A DNA stretch of 64,000 nt from Hyphomicrobiales bacterium (GCA_027489955.1 JAIXYZ010000005.1:1-64000), one strand, 5' to 3'; shown: positions 1 to 9,804, counted from the stretch's first letter. Notes: a model not told the origin generated them from the sequence alone. A program made the numbers and translations.

Positions 1-140
1 AGTAGGCCATCGGCCGGCCTGCGCGAAGGGAAGGGCCCACCCGTCCGGTGCTGCGCACCGGCCACCCTCCCCTTGCGGGGAGGGATCAGGCGCGGCCGCG
101 CCTCCCATCCCGTCGTCCTGGACCGTAGGGCCACCACGCG

Positions 141-240
141 CGTCATGCTCGGCCCTGTGCCGAGCATCCACGCCTTCCTGCGCCGGGCGTGGGGACCGAC
201 AAAGACGTGGATGGTCGGGACAGGCCCGACCATGACGGCC
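141..240. repeat. Dispersed imperfect inverted repeat, copy A
   Basis: The left arm reads CGTCATGCTCGGCCCTGTGC and onward to CGAGCATCCACG; the right arm reads CGTGGATGGTCGGGACAGG and on to CGACCATGACG. The whole unit can fold into a long interrupted stem. A second copy lies at 275-375. This type of CGTCATGCTCGG...GAGCATCCACG word is, to my knowledge, common between genes in alphaproteobacteria; its function is unknown. Confidence 0.7.
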
Positions 241-274
241 AAGGATATGGGGCCACCCTGCGCCACGACGACGC

Positions 275-375
275 TCGTCATGCTCGGCCTTGTGCCGAGC
301 ATCCACGCCTTTGCGCGCTGGGCTTTCCGTGAGTGGGAAACGTGGATGGTCGGGACAGGCCCGACCATGACGGCC
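275..375. repeat. Dispersed imperfect inverted repeat, copy B
   Basis: Near-copy of the unit at 141-240 in the same orientation. The two arms (CGTCATGCTCGG... and ...CGACCATGACGG) are almost identical between copies, while the loop between them differs. The better conservation of arms than loop suggests that the stem, not a coded peptide, is what is kept. Confidence 0.7.
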
Positions 376-477
376 ACCGCCGCCCTACAACCCTCACGGG
401 TCACGAATCCGGACCGCCACCACCCCTGCAAAAATTTCCGCCGCCGGGACCCTTGAATCCGCCCGCACACATCCGCA

Positions 478-500
478 TGTTAATGTTGTTCACTTTAACA
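478..500 (+). promoter_or_regulatory. Inverted repeat TGTTAA-N11-TTAACA upstream of the DUF2852 gene
   Basis: TGTTAA at 478-483 and TTAACA at 495-500 form a perfect 6-base inverted repeat with an 11-base spacer, directly before the GGAGGAG ribosome binding site (503-509). It stands out in a GC-rich background and could be an operator or part of the promoter. The TTAA spacing of 11 does not fit the CtrA consensus (TTAA-N7-TTAA). Confidence 0.35.
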
Positions 501-515
501 TCGGAGGAGTGTTCG

Positions 516-995
516 ATGTCTCATGCGTCCGCTGCCGGGTGGTCCGGCGCGTCGAGCGACTGGCGTAACGGTCCGTTCCCGCGGCGCGGGCTCGAGATCG
601 CGGCCGTCGTCGTCGGCTTCGTTTTCGTCTGGCCGGCATCCGTCGGCTATCTCGTGTGGAAATTCGCCGGATACCCGGTGCCGAAGGCCCTGGAGGGCTA
701 CATGAACCGTCATTTTGACCGCTCGGGCAGCTTCTGGCGCGGCTGCGGCGCGAAGATGCGCGAGAGCGCCCGTGACTTCGCCGACGGCACCTTCGCCCGC
801 GACACCGGCAACCTCGCCTTCGAGGAGTACCGGCAGGCCGAGCTGAAGCGCCTGGACGAGGAGCGCCGTCGCCTCGACGACGAGGCCCGCGAATTCTCCT
901 CCTTCGTGGAGGAGCTGAAGCGCGCCAAGGACCGCGAGGAGTTCGACGCCTTCATGAAGAACCGCCGCGCCGCCGCCCCGCGCGCCGACGCCTGA
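516..995 (+). CDS. DUF2852 family membrane protein
   Basis: Predicted 159-residue protein of the DUF2852 family, found mainly in alphaproteobacteria; its role is not known. One hydrophobic segment (about residues 26-50) should anchor it in the inner membrane. The rest, from about residue 105, is charged and rich in E, R and K with heptad-like spacing (EYRQAELKRLDEERRRLDDE), so a cytoplasmic coiled coil is likely. The start at 516 is chosen because GGAGGAG lies six bases before it; the frame is open further upstream but only through repeat DNA. A strong terminator follows at 1019-1050, so it is probably transcribed alone. Confidence 0.8.
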   Translation: MSHASAAGWSGASSDWRNGPFPRRGLEIAAVVVGFVFVWPASVGYLVWKFAGYPVPKALEGYMNRHFDRSGSFWRGCGAKMRESARDFADGTFARDTGNLAFEEYRQAELKRLDEERRRLDDEAREFSSFVEELKRAKDREEFDAFMKNRRAAAPRADA

Positions 996-1018
996 CCGGT
1001 TCGCCGGCCGGAACACGA

Positions 1019-1050
1019 GCCCTCCCCCGCCCGCGGGGGAGGGCTTTTTC
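1019..1050 (+). terminator. Rho-independent terminator after the DUF2852 gene
   Basis: A GCCCTCCCCC / GGGGGAGGGC stem with a GCCCGC-type loop is followed by TTTTT at 1045-1049. It sits 24 bases after the stop codon and has the classic form of an intrinsic terminator. Confidence 0.85.
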
Positions 1051-1111
1051 ATGGGCGGACGGGTCCTGCCGAACTGCCTTTTCATGGGCGGGCGGGTTCG
1101 GCCGAACTGCC
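1046..1111. repeat. Two tandem 33-base units
   Basis: Units 1046-1078 and 1079-1111 both read TTTTCATGGGCGG... to ...GCCGAACTGCC and differ at only a few positions. The first unit begins inside the T-run of the terminator at 1019-1050. No coding role is seen. Confidence 0.75.
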
Positions 1112-1129
1112 TTGTCGTCCCCCTGCCTT

Positions 1130-1244
1130 GTCATCCCGGCGGCGCGGCACGCGCCGGGAAGGGGATCCAGCAGATGTCCGCCACCAGGTTCGGCGGCTGC
1201 CATTGGCTGGATCCCCTTCCCTCGCTTCGCTCGCCGGGGATGAC
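1130..1244. repeat. GGGGATCCAG palindromic repeat, full copy 1
   Basis: A unit of about 115 bases framed by GTCATCCC and GGGATGAC, with inner inverted arms GGGAAGGGGATCCAG and CTGGATCCCCTTCCC. The right end carries CTCGCTTCGCTCGCCGGGGATGAC-type sequence. This is one of five full and two half copies in the window (the others at 9644, 10144, 10327, 10976, 11269 and 57134). It lies between the terminator at 1050 and rdgB and contains no gene. Confidence 0.8.
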
Positions 1245-1339
1245 AGCGGGTGCCGGGCAAACGCCGCCATGAGTTCGGAAGGTGTGCGGGGCGACGTCCT
1301 TCGCAGGCGCGGGCCGCGTCGCCGGGGATGACTTACGGG

Positions 1340-1972
1340 CTACCCGAACAACGCCGCCGTCAGCTTCGCGAGCGCCCGGGCGCGGTGGGAGAAGCGGTGC
1401 TTTTCCGCCCGCGTCAGCTCGGCGAAGGTGCGGCTCTCGCCGTCGGGCACGAACATCGGGTCGTAGCCGAAGCCGGCTTCGCCCCGTGGCGGCCAGGCGA
1501 GCGTGCCGGGCACCGCCGCCTCGAACAGCGCCTCCGTCCCGTCCGGCCAGGCGACCACGATGGCGGAAACGAACTGGCCGCGCCGCTGCTCCGGCGCCGT
1601 CGCGCCGCGCTTGCGCAGCTCCGCCTCGACGCGGCCCATGGCGCGCGTCCAGTCGCGCGGGCCGTTGCCGTGAGCGTCCAGCGCCCAGTCGGCGGTGAAG
1701 AGCCCCGGCGCGCCGAACAGCGCGTCGACGCACAGGCCGGAATCGTCGGCGATGGCGGGAAGGTTCGAGGCCTGCGCCGCCGCATGCGCCTTGATCGCCG
1801 CGTTCTGGGAGAACATGTGGCCGGTCTCGGCCGGCTCGGGCAGGCCGAGCTCCCCCGCCGAGACCAGCGCGACGCCGTGCGGCTCCAGGAGGTCGCGCAT
1901 CTCGGCGAGCTTGCCCGCATTGTGCGTGGCGATGACCGCCTTGGGCGCCAGCGGCGGAAAGGTCCCGTCCAT
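1340..1972 (-). CDS. rdgB: RdgB/HAM1 non-canonical purine NTP pyrophosphatase
   Basis: Cleaves dITP, XTP and ITP to monophosphates, keeping deaminated purines out of DNA and RNA. The 210-residue protein has the usual length and the family's motifs: ATHNAGKL at residues 15-22 for nucleotide binding, ADDSGL with the acidic pair D76-D77 for metal and catalysis, and GFGYDPMF near residue 166. Its start codon overlaps the stop of rph by one base (TGATG), so the two are translationally coupled and co-transcribed. In many alphaproteobacteria rph-rdgB is followed by hemW; here hemW lies 10.7 kb away on the other strand. Confidence 0.96.
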   Translation of the reverse strand: MDGTFPPLAPKAVIATHNAGKLAEMRDLLEPHGVALVSAGELGLPEPAETGHMFSQNAAIKAHAAAQASNLPAIADDSGLCVDALFGAPGLFTADWALDAHGNGPRDWTRAMGRVEAELRKRGATAPEQRRGQFVSAIVVAWPDGTEALFEAAVPGTLAWPPRGEAGFGYDPMFVPDGESRTFAELTRAEKHRFSHRARALAKLTAALFG

Positions 1973-2685
1973 CAGCCGACCGCGAGCTTCTGCAGGTCCA
2001 CCAGCCTCTGCGTGCCCTGGCGGGCGAGCCGCAGCAGGCTCATCAGCTCCTCCTCGGAGAAGGGCGCGCCCTCGGCCGTGCCCTGCACCTCGACGATGCC
2101 GCCCGAGCCGGTCAACACGAAGTTCGCGTCCGTATGCGCCGAGGAATCCTCGATATAGTCGAGGTCCAGAACCGGGTGGCCCTCATAGATGCCGCAGGAA
2201 ATGGCGGCGACATGGTCCTTGAGGGCCTCGCCCGACAGCATCGAGCGCGCCTTCATCCAGGCGAGCGCGTCGTGCAGCGCGACCCAAGCGCCGGTGATCG
2301 CCGCGGTGCGCGTGCCCCCATCGGCCTGGATCACGTCGCAATCCACGACGATCTGCCGCTCGCCCAGCGCCTTCAGGTCCACCACGGCGCGCAGCGACCG
2401 GCCGATCAGGCGCTGGATCTCCTGCGTGCGCCCCGAAGGCTTGCCGGCGGTCACCTCGCGGCGGGTGCGCTCGCCGGTGGCGCGCGGCAGCATCGCGTAT
2501 TCCGCCGTCACCCAGCCGCGGCCCTGGCCGCGCAGCCACGGCGGGGCCTTCTCCTCGACGGTGGCGCAGCACAGGACATGCGTCTCGCCGAACTTCACCA
2601 GGCACGAGCCCTCCGCATAACGGGCGACGGCGCGCTCCAGGCTCACCTTGCGCAGCTCGTCGGCGGCGCGCTTGGAAGGACGCAT
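1972..2685 (-). CDS. rph: Ribonuclease PH
   Basis: Phosphorolytic 3'-5' exoribonuclease that trims the 3' ends of tRNA precursors. The 237-residue length is typical. Visible family motifs include [37 protein letters not shown] (the phosphate-binding arginine region) and [18 protein letters not shown]. It is first in an rph-rdgB operon (one-base overlap) and divergent from hrcA across a 550-base gap full of repeats. Rph proteins in this class begin [12 protein letters not shown] or similar, which supports the start used. Confidence 0.97.
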   Translation of the reverse strand: MRPSKRAADELRKVSLERAVARYAEGSCLVKFGETHVLCCATVEEKAPPWLRGQGRGWVTAEYAMLPRATGERTRREVTAGKPSGRTQEIQRLIGRSLRAVVDLKALGERQIVVDCDVIQADGGTRTAAITGAWVALHDALAWMKARSMLSGEALKDHVAAISCGIYEGHPVLDLDYIEDSSAHTDANFVLTGSGGIVEVQGTAEGAPFSEEELMSLLRLARQGTQRLVDLQKLAVG

Positions 2686-3235
2686 GGGATTCTCCTTGAG
2701 GTCGCCAGCGTCTTACGAAGGCAGCGTGTGGCGAGCAAGGGGAGGGGGCTGGCAACAGTCAGGCGGGTGACGTCATTGCGAGCGGAGCGAAGCAATCCAG
2801 CGCTCAGGTCGGAAAGCTGGATTGCTTCGTCGCTTCGCTCCTCGCAATGACGGTGGAGGATCGGGCGTTGTCCTTCGAGGCTCGTCGCGCTCACACCTCG
2901 GGATGAGGCTTCCAAGAGACGCAGCCTTCCGCGACGGTCCTCATGCTGAAGCTCCCGGCAAGGCCGAACCTCGAAACACGCAATATGCCTGTGAGCGCAT
3001 CCCCCTTCCCCCCGCGAAGCGGCGGGGAGGGGTCAGGGGTGGGGGGTGCCGGGCGTAGGGCTCGACCTCGCAGGACAGAACCCCGTCGCACTGCCCCCTT
3101 ACCCTTGGCCCTCCCCGCCGCAAGCGGGGGGAGGGGGCAAGCGTCCCAACCGGCTGATCGCCCGACGCAGGCGCTTGCCGCGCGCGCGGCAAGCCCTCAC
3201 ATTACGCGGACCATGAACCGACCCCGCCGCCACGG
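2686..3235. other. rph/hrcA divergent gap filled with palindromic repeats
   Basis: A 550-base gap between divergent rph and hrcA; it must contain both promoters, but I could not pick out convincing boxes. It holds the IR at 2772-2851, a second imperfect pair at roughly 2870-2965 (CCTTCGAGGCTC... CCTCGGGATGAGG and GTCCTCATGC... CCTCGAAACACG), and two G/C hairpins at about 3003-3035 and 3105-3140. I saw no CIRCE element (TTAGCACTC-N9-GAGTGCTAA) although the HrcA gene follows. Confidence 0.6.
2772..2851. repeat. GTCATTGCGAG...CTCGCAATGAC inverted repeat
   Basis: The outer arms GTCATTGCGAGCGGAGCGAA and its near-complement ending CTCGCAATGAC enclose inner arms GCAATCCAG and CTGGATTGC. The whole 80 bases can fold into one long hairpin. 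Words of this kind recur between genes in many alphaproteobacterial genomes; this window has one copy. Confidence 0.75.
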
Positions 3236-4330
3236 ATGAACGAACCGTTCCGCCCCCGGCCGGCCGCGCCGGCCGATACCGGCCTTGCCATCGCCGATCT
3301 CGACCGCCGCTCGCGCGAGATCTTCCGCCGCATCGTCGACAGCTACCTGACGACGGGCGAGCCGGTGGGCTCGCGCAACCTGTCGCGGCTCATCTCGGTC
3401 TCGCTCTCGCCTGCCTCGATCCGCAACGTCATGGCGGACCTGGAGGCGGCCGGCCTCATCTACGCGCCCCATACCAGCGCCGGGCGCCTGCCCACGCAGA
3501 CGGGCCTGCGCTTCTTCGTCGACGCGATGATGCAGGTCGGCGAGATGGCGCAGAGCGAGCGCGAGCAGATCGCCGCGCAGGTCCGCGCTGCCGCCGCCGG
3601 GCGCACCTTCGAGGGCGCGCTGGCGGAAGCGTCGTCTCTCCTGTCGGGCCTGTCGCGCGGCGCCGGCGTCGTCGTCACCAGCAAGCGCGACGCGCCGCTG
3701 AAGCAGATCGAGTTCGTCCGGCTCGATCCCGCCCGCGCCCTCGTCGTGCTGGTCGGGCAGGACGGTTCGGTGGAGAACCGCATCCTCGACCTGCCGCCCG
3801 GCCTGCCCGCCTCGGCGCTGACGGAGGCGGCGAACTACCTCAATGCGCGCCTCGCCGGCCGCACGCTGGCCGGCGCGCGCAGCGAGATCGAGCGCCAGCG
3901 CGAGGCCATGGAGCGGGAGCTCGACAGCCTCACCGCGCGCGTGGTGGAGGACGGGCTCGCCGTCGCCGTGGGCCATGCCGAGACGCGCCAGCTCATCGTG
4001 CGCGGCCAGGCCAACCTCCTCGATGACGTCAAGGCCGCCGAGGACCTGGAGCGCATCCGCCTGCTCTTCGCGGACCTGGAGGCCCAGACCGAGGTCGCCG
4101 ATCTTCTCTCCCGCGCCGAGACGGCCGAAGGCGTACGCATCTTCATCGGCTCGGAAAACAAGCTCTTCTCGCTGTCGGGCTCGTCCATGGTCGCCGCGCC
4201 CTTCCGCGACGCCGACCAGCAGATCGTCGGCGTCGTCGGAGTCATCGGCCCGACGCGGCTGAACTATTCCCGCATCGTGCCGATGGTCGACTACACCGCC
4301 CGCGTCGTGGGCCGCCTGCTGGAGCGGTAG
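3236..4330 (+). CDS. hrcA: Heat-inducible transcription repressor HrcA
   Basis: Represses chaperonin-type heat-shock operons by binding CIRCE operators; its activity needs GroE. The 364-residue protein has an N-terminal winged helix (about residues 15-95, with [15 protein letters not shown] and [13 protein letters not shown]) followed by the HrcA effector domain ([16 protein letters not shown] onward) to the end. The gene usually sits beside grpE in this order; here grpE is 13.4 kb downstream, which is unusual. No CIRCE box was seen near hrcA, grpE or dnaK, so its targets are probably elsewhere (for example groESL). It is convergent with the M20 gene, 5 bases apart. Confidence 0.95.
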   Translation: MNEPFRPRPAAPADTGLAIADLDRRSREIFRRIVDSYLTTGEPVGSRNLSRLISVSLSPASIRNVMADLEAAGLIYAPHTSAGRLPTQTGLRFFVDAMMQVGEMAQSEREQIAAQVRAAAAGRTFEGALAEASSLLSGLSRGAGVVVTSKRDAPLKQIEFVRLDPARALVVLVGQDGSVENRILDLPPGLPASALTEAANYLNARLAGRTLAGARSEIERQREAMERELDSLTARVVEDGLAVAVGHAETRQLIVRGQANLLDDVKAAEDLERIRLLFADLEAQTEVADLLSRAETAEGVRIFIGSENKLFSLSGSSMVAAPFRDADQQIVGVVGVIGPTRLNYSRIVPMVDYTARVVGRLLER

Positions 4331-4335
4331 GGCGC

Positions 4336-5493
4336 TCAGCCCAGGAGGTCGCGCGCCGTGCGCGCGAAGATGCGCACGCCGAGCGGGATGAGATCGTCCG
4401 GGAAATCGTAGTCGGGATTGTGCAGGGCCGGCACGGATTCGCCTGTGCCGATGAACAGCATCGCCGAGCGGGACACCTGCCCGAACCGCCCGAAATCCTC
4501 AGAGGCGCGGATCGTCAGGCCCGGCTCGTGGGCCATGCCCTCCGCATCGAGAGCCGCGCGCAGCCGGGCGGCGGCTTCGGGGTCGTTGCGCGAATGCAGG
4601 AACACGTCGTGGTAGCTCAAGCTCAGGTCGAGCCCGTCGGCGGCCGCCGCCTCCCGCGCCAGCGCCTCGGCGGCCTCAGTCAGCGCCGCCATCGCCTCGT
4701 CGTGGATCGTGCGCAGCGTCACCCAGATCTCGGCCCGCGCCGGTGCGATGCCGAAGGCGGGCTCGCCGACGGCGATATGGGTCACCGTCGCCAGGACGAG
4801 GTCTTCCCCGGCGATCGTGCCCCGGCTCAGCGCCGTGAGGCGGGGCGCCAAGCGGGCGATCGCGGGCACCGGCGAGATTCCGGTCTCCGGCATAGATGCG
4901 TGGGCCGTGCGGCCGTTGAGTACGATCTTCAGCCCCCGCGAGGCGCAATTGGCGATGCCGTCCTTCAGCCAGACATGGCCGAAGGGCAGGCCCGTCATGT
5001 TGTGCAGCGAGAAGCTGAAATCGGGCTTCACGGCGGAAAAGCGCGGATCGGCGATCAAAGCGGCCGCCCCCGCGCCGGTCTCCTCCGCGGGCTGGAACAT
5101 GAGAATGGCGCGCCCGCGCCGGGGGCGCCTGCGTCCCAGAACGCGGCCGAGCCCCGCCAGGATCGCCATGTGCCCGTCATGACCGCACATATGGCTCTTG
5201 CCCGGCACGGTGGAGCGGTGCGCCGCCGTGCCCGTCTCCTCGATCGGCAATCCATCGAGCTCGGCGCGGAAGAGAGCCGTCGGCCCCGGCATCCCGCTGT
5301 CGTAGACGACCGCGACGCCCGTGCCGCCGAGCCCGGAATGGATGGCGTCCGGCCCGGTCTCTCCGAGAAACCGCTCCACCCGCGCGGCGGTGGCCGCCTC
5401 GTCGCCGGAGACGTCCGGCGCGGCGTGGAGCGCCCGGCGCCAGGCGGTCAACGCGGCGATATCTGTCGGCGAAAGGGCGTCGATGTCGGTCAT
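4336..5493 (-). CDS. M20 family amidohydrolase (HipO/AbgA-like)
   Basis: Zinc-dependent amidohydrolase of the M20D group, which removes acyl groups from amino acids or cleaves small amides (hippurate, N-acetyl amino acids, indole-acetyl amino acids). The metal-binding motif MCGHDGHMA is present near residue 98, then FQPAEETGAGA, which carries the catalytic glutamate; the dimerisation lid domain lies in the middle. The length of 385 residues is normal. The substrate cannot be told from sequence. It lies 81 bases downstream of the EamA transporter on the same strand; a weak terminator lies between, so linkage is uncertain. Confidence 0.88.
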   Translation of the reverse strand: MTDIDALSPTDIAALTAWRRALHAAPDVSGDEAATAARVERFLGETGPDAIHSGLGGTGVAVVYDSGMPGPTALFRAELDGLPIEETGTAAHRSTVPGKSHMCGHDGHMAILAGLGRVLGRRRPRRGRAILMFQPAEETGAGAAALIADPRFSAVKPDFSFSLHNMTGLPFGHVWLKDGIANCASRGLKIVLNGRTAHASMPETGISPVPAIARLAPRLTALSRGTIAGEDLVLATVTHIAVGEPAFGIAPARAEIWVTLRTIHDEAMAALTEAAEALAREAAAADGLDLSLSYHDVFLHSRNDPEAAARLRAALDAEGMAHEPGLTIRASEDFGRFGQVSRSAMLFIGTGESVPALHNPDYDFPDDLIPLGVRIFARTARDLLG

Positions 5494-5513
5494 GGTGTGC
5501 CAGGGGTGCGGTC

Positions 5514-5540
5514 AAAAAAACGGCCCGAGAGCCTAGGCCG
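5514..5540 (-). terminator. Possible intrinsic terminator between EamA and M20 genes
   Basis: Read on the minus strand, CGGCC (5536-5540), a 10-base loop and GGCCG (5521-5525) are followed by seven T (5514-5520). The stem is only five pairs, so termination is likely partial. Confidence 0.4.
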
Positions 5541-5574
5541 GCCCGTCGCGGGCGGGCAACAGGCGCAAGGCTCC

Positions 5575-6402
5575 TCATCCCGCCTTGAGCAGGAACAGGC
5601 CTGCGAGGATCAGGAGCCCTGCGGCGATGCGGGCGGGCGTCAGGCGCTCCTTCAGCCAGACGGTTGCCAGGACGAGGCCGAACAGGACTGCCGTCTCGCG
5701 CAGGGCCGAGACCAGGGCGACGGGGGCCTGCGTGGTCGCCCAGAGGATCAGCACGAACGAGACCGTCGCCACCAGCCCGCCGCCGAGGGCCCGCGCCCGC
5801 CTGTCGGTCAGCATCGCCCGTAAAGGCACGCCGCGCCGGTGGAGGATGGCGATCCAGATGAGACCGTTGGGCACGGACGACCAGAAGGCGAAGGACAGGG
5901 CCGAGGACGAGAGCCGCACGCCGCGCGCATTGGCCACCGTGTAGATGGCGGCCAGGAGCGCCGCGAGGCTGGCCAGCCCGATCGTGTGGAACGCGCCCGC
6001 CCCCGCGCCCCGCCCGGCGCGCCAGGCCTCGGCGGCCAGCGCCGAGACGCCGAGCGCGATGGCAGCGATGCCCATCAGCCCCGCCGGCGCCGGCCATTCA
6101 CCGAACAGCGCGAACGCCGCGAGGGTCGTGATGACCGGCGCGAGGCCACGCGTCAGCGGATAGGCGACGCCGAGTTCGCCCGTCTCGTAGGCCCGGGCGA
6201 GAACGAACTGCGTGCCGAAGCTCGCCCCCACCCCCAGGAGAAGCCACGGCCAGGCCGGAGGGGGAGGGAGCGCGACGAAGGGCAGGCCCAGCGCGCAGAT
6301 GCCGGAGGCCGCGATGGAGACCGCCGCCATCCCCGCCATCCGGTCCGGCGAGACCTTCACGCCCGCGTTCCAGGCCGCGTGCAGCAGCGCGCTCGCCAGC
6401 AC
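5575..6402 (-). CDS. EamA/DMT family transporter
   Basis: Inner-membrane protein of the drug/metabolite transporter superfamily: about ten hydrophobic segments arranged as two EamA repeats, with the typical N-terminal LLHAAWNAGVK. Such proteins export amino acids or small metabolites; the substrate is not deducible. The start is uncertain: GTG at 6402 is used, but the frame stays open and hydrophobic upstream (IVFLA precedes it), so the true start may be an unusual codon a little earlier. It sits between the acetyltransferase (upstream) and the M20 hydrolase on the same strand and may belong to one transcription unit with the XRE-cupin regulator. Confidence 0.85.
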   Translation of the reverse strand: MLASALLHAAWNAGVKVSPDRMAGMAAVSIAASGICALGLPFVALPPPPAWPWLLLGVGASFGTQFVLARAYETGELGVAYPLTRGLAPVITTLAAFALFGEWPAPAGLMGIAAIALGVSALAAEAWRAGRGAGAGAFHTIGLASLAALLAAIYTVANARGVRLSSSALSFAFWSSVPNGLIWIAILHRRGVPLRAMLTDRRARALGGGLVATVSFVLILWATTQAPVALVSALRETAVLFGLVLATVWLKERLTPARIAAGLLILAGLFLLKAG

Positions 6403-6460
6403 GGCCAGGAAGACGATAAGGCTCCATTGCGCGCATCCTGCGGCGGGGCGGATGCCCCGG

Positions 6461-6985
6461 TCAGAGGGTCTTGTAGAAGAACGTCGCGGCCTCCGGGCGG
6501 CCGTCCGTCGTCAGCGCGTAGCCGGGCACCGTGCCGAACGCGGTCCAGCCGCAGGCGCGGTACAGCCGGTCCCCCGCCGAGCCGTCGGCGGTGTCGAGGA
6601 CGAGGAGCGTCCGCCCGGCGGCGCGGGCCGCGTCCTCCGCCGCCGCCAGCAGCCGCCGCCCGAGGCCCCGGCCGCGATGGGAGCGCAGCACCAGCATCTT
6701 GCCGATCTCGCCCCGGTGCGGCTGGTTCGGCTGCTGGGCGAAGAACAGGATGACGGTGCCGACGATGCGCCCCGCTTCCTCGGCAACGAACAGCGCGCGG
6801 TCGCCAACTTCCAGCCCCGGCATCTGCCCGCGCCAGAAGCCTTCCGCCTGCTCCGGCGTGAAATCGGCAAGGAAGTTCACCGAGGCCCCGCCCTCCACGC
6901 AATCGTGCAGGACATGGGCGAGCTCGGCCAGGCGGGCGGGCGCCTCGCTCGCGGGCAGGCTGCGGATGGAGACGGTCTCAGGCAC
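6461..6985 (-). CDS. GNAT family N-acetyltransferase
   Basis: Acetyl-CoA dependent acyltransferase of the GNAT fold, 174 residues. The acetyl-CoA pyrophosphate loop is seen as RSHRGRGLGRRLL near residue 98 (the R/Q-x-x-G-x-G/A motif), preceded by the strand GEIGKMLVL. The C-terminal GWTAFGTVPGYAL segment fits acetyltransferases of the amino-acid/antibiotic type. GTG at 6985 is taken as start: it overlaps the end of the XRE-cupin gene by 8 bases, implying coupled translation, and the residues before it are poor in secondary structure. The substrate is unknown; the neighbourhood suggests a small metabolite sensed by the cupin regulator. Confidence 0.85.
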   Translation of the reverse strand: MPETVSIRSLPASEAPARLAELAHVLHDCVEGGASVNFLADFTPEQAEGFWRGQMPGLEVGDRALFVAEEAGRIVGTVILFFAQQPNQPHRGEIGKMLVLRSHRGRGLGRRLLAAAEDAARAAGRTLLVLDTADGSAGDRLYRACGWTAFGTVPGYALTTDGRPEAATFFYKTL

Positions 6986-7652
6986 GGTCGGGCTCCGGGG
7001 CAGGGGCGATGCCGGGCGGGGCCGCCGCCGGCAGCGCGGGTTCGGGCACGATGACGACGGCATAGCGCGTCACCGCGTCGGTGGGGTTGGCAAACAGCGT
7101 CGGTCCGCTGATGCGCGCGGCCAGGCAGTCCCCGGCCTGAAGCCGGTGGGTGACGCCTTCCACCGTGAAGTCGAGCACGCCCTCCAGCACCCAGACCTGC
7201 TGGTCCAGCCGCCGCCATTCCCAGCCCTGGTCGAACGCGACGCGGGCCCGGGGCGGGAAATCGACCTCCACGATGGACACGGCCGAGCGGCCCGGCGGCG
7301 AGACGTTGCGGCGGACATAGCCGCTCATCGGATCGCGCCAGACCGGCTGGTCCGTGCGCCGCGCCACCGGTTCGGCCGCCGGGGCGGCGGGGGCGAACAG
7401 GCTCGCCAGCGGCACGCCGAGGCCCGCGCAGAGGCGCGACAGCAGCACCGCCGTGGCGCTCGCCTCGCCCCGCTCGATCCGCGAGATCATGGCGCGGCTG
7501 ACGCCGGAGCGCGCGGCAAGGCCATCCAGCGTCAGCCCCGCAGCCGCCCGCAGCGCCTTCACCCGCTCCCCGATGAGCCCGTCCATCGCCTCGGGCCGCA
7601 CGTCCTCAAGCTCGGCAGGCGGGGGAGGGGCGGGGCGCCGCGTTGATTCCAT
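6978..7652 (-). CDS. XRE family transcriptional regulator with C-terminal cupin
   Basis: DNA-binding regulator of 224 residues: an XRE/HTH_3 helix-turn-helix at about residues 25-85 (LTLDGLAARSGVSRAMISRI) joined to a cupin_2 barrel (about 120-200; residues GWEWRRLDQQVWVLEG and LQAGDCLAARISG). This architecture senses a small ligand and usually controls its neighbours. It heads a minus-strand group with an overlapping acetyltransferase, then EamA and M20 genes, so it probably regulates that set. A 32-base palindrome covers its own start codon (7649-7680), which points to autoregulation. Confidence 0.9.
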   Translation of the reverse strand: MESTRRPAPPPPAELEDVRPEAMDGLIGERVKALRAAAGLTLDGLAARSGVSRAMISRIERGEASATAVLLSRLCAGLGVPLASLFAPAAPAAEPVARRTDQPVWRDPMSGYVRRNVSPPGRSAVSIVEVDFPPRARVAFDQGWEWRRLDQQVWVLEGVLDFTVEGVTHRLQAGDCLAARISGPTLFANPTDAVTRYAVVIVPEPALPAAAPPGIAPAPEPDRA

Positions 7653-7680
7653 GATAAGAGATTATGGTCTCTCATAATGG
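7649..7680. promoter_or_regulatory. Palindrome over the XRE-cupin start codon: candidate autoregulatory operator
   Basis: The arms CCATGATAAGAGA (7649-7661) and TCTCTCATAATGG (7668-7680) match at 11 of 13 positions with a 6-base spacer. The start codon of the regulator (complement of 7650-7652) lies in the left arm. The site is AT-rich in a GC-rich background and sits between two divergent genes, as expected for an operator; lepA starts 119 bases to the right. Confidence 0.55.
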
Positions 7681-7798
7681 AGTCAAGGCCGCGCTCGTCC
7701 ACCGCGAGCGAGGCGAGGCAAGGGGACGCGCGCGGCGACCAGACCTGCGCGACACCGCTCCCCTCGACGCCATCCTTAACGCCTGCTATGCGCCGCGC

Positions 7799-9602
<1,804 letters not shown>

Positions 9603-9604
<2 letters not shown>

Positions 9605-9623
9605 GGGGGCGCTCCCTCCTTTT
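9603..9623 (+). terminator. Intrinsic terminator at the lepA stop codon
   Basis: GAGGG (9603-9607), a 6-base loop and CCCTC (9614-9618) are followed by CTTTT (9619-9623). The stem starts inside the lepA stop codon. It is short but G/C rich. Confidence 0.5.
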
Positions 9624-9643
9624 CCACGGACATTCATGCTCGA

Positions 9644-9767
9644 CGTCATCCCCGGCCGGAGCGCCGAAGGCGCGTAGGGGAAGGGGATCCAGGGCAACGC
9701 CAACCATCGCGCTCCACGCCCGGCTTTCTCTGGATCCCCTTCCCTCGCTTCGCTCGCCGGGGATGAC
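9644..9767. repeat. GGGGATCCAG palindromic repeat, full copy 2
   Basis: About 124 bases from GTCATCCCCGGCCGGAGCG to CTCGCCGGGGATGAC with inner inverted arms GGGAAGGGGATCCAG / CTGGATCCCCTTCCC. It lies between lepA and the GIY-YIG gene. The centre (CTCCACGCCCGGC) resembles those of copies 3 and 4, so the loop is also related by descent. Confidence 0.85.
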
Positions 9768-9804
9768 AATTGCGCGTATGACGTCGGCGGCATGACGCGC
9801 GCCA

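Larger units (their letters stand above)
1..515. other. Gap before the first gene: short repeats, no gene seen
   Basis: About 515 bases without a credible gene. It holds a C-rich/G-rich hairpin near 65-85 and two copies of a roughly 100-base imperfect inverted repeat (listed separately). Open frames cross it, but they translate the repeat itself (the same words recur twice in one frame) and have no ribosome binding site. The last 40 bases are AT-richer and carry the likely promoter of the gene starting at 516. Confidence 0.6.

Noticed and set aside
73-456. Open frame through the repeats at the window start
   Set aside because: The translated words recur because the DNA repeat recurs; there is no ribosome binding site.
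478-500. A CtrA binding site
   Set aside because: The two TTAA words are 11 bases apart; CtrA sites need 7.
2686-3235. A CIRCE operator near hrcA
   Set aside because: I looked for TTAGCACTC-N9-GAGTGCTAA near hrcA, grpE and dnaK and did not find it.
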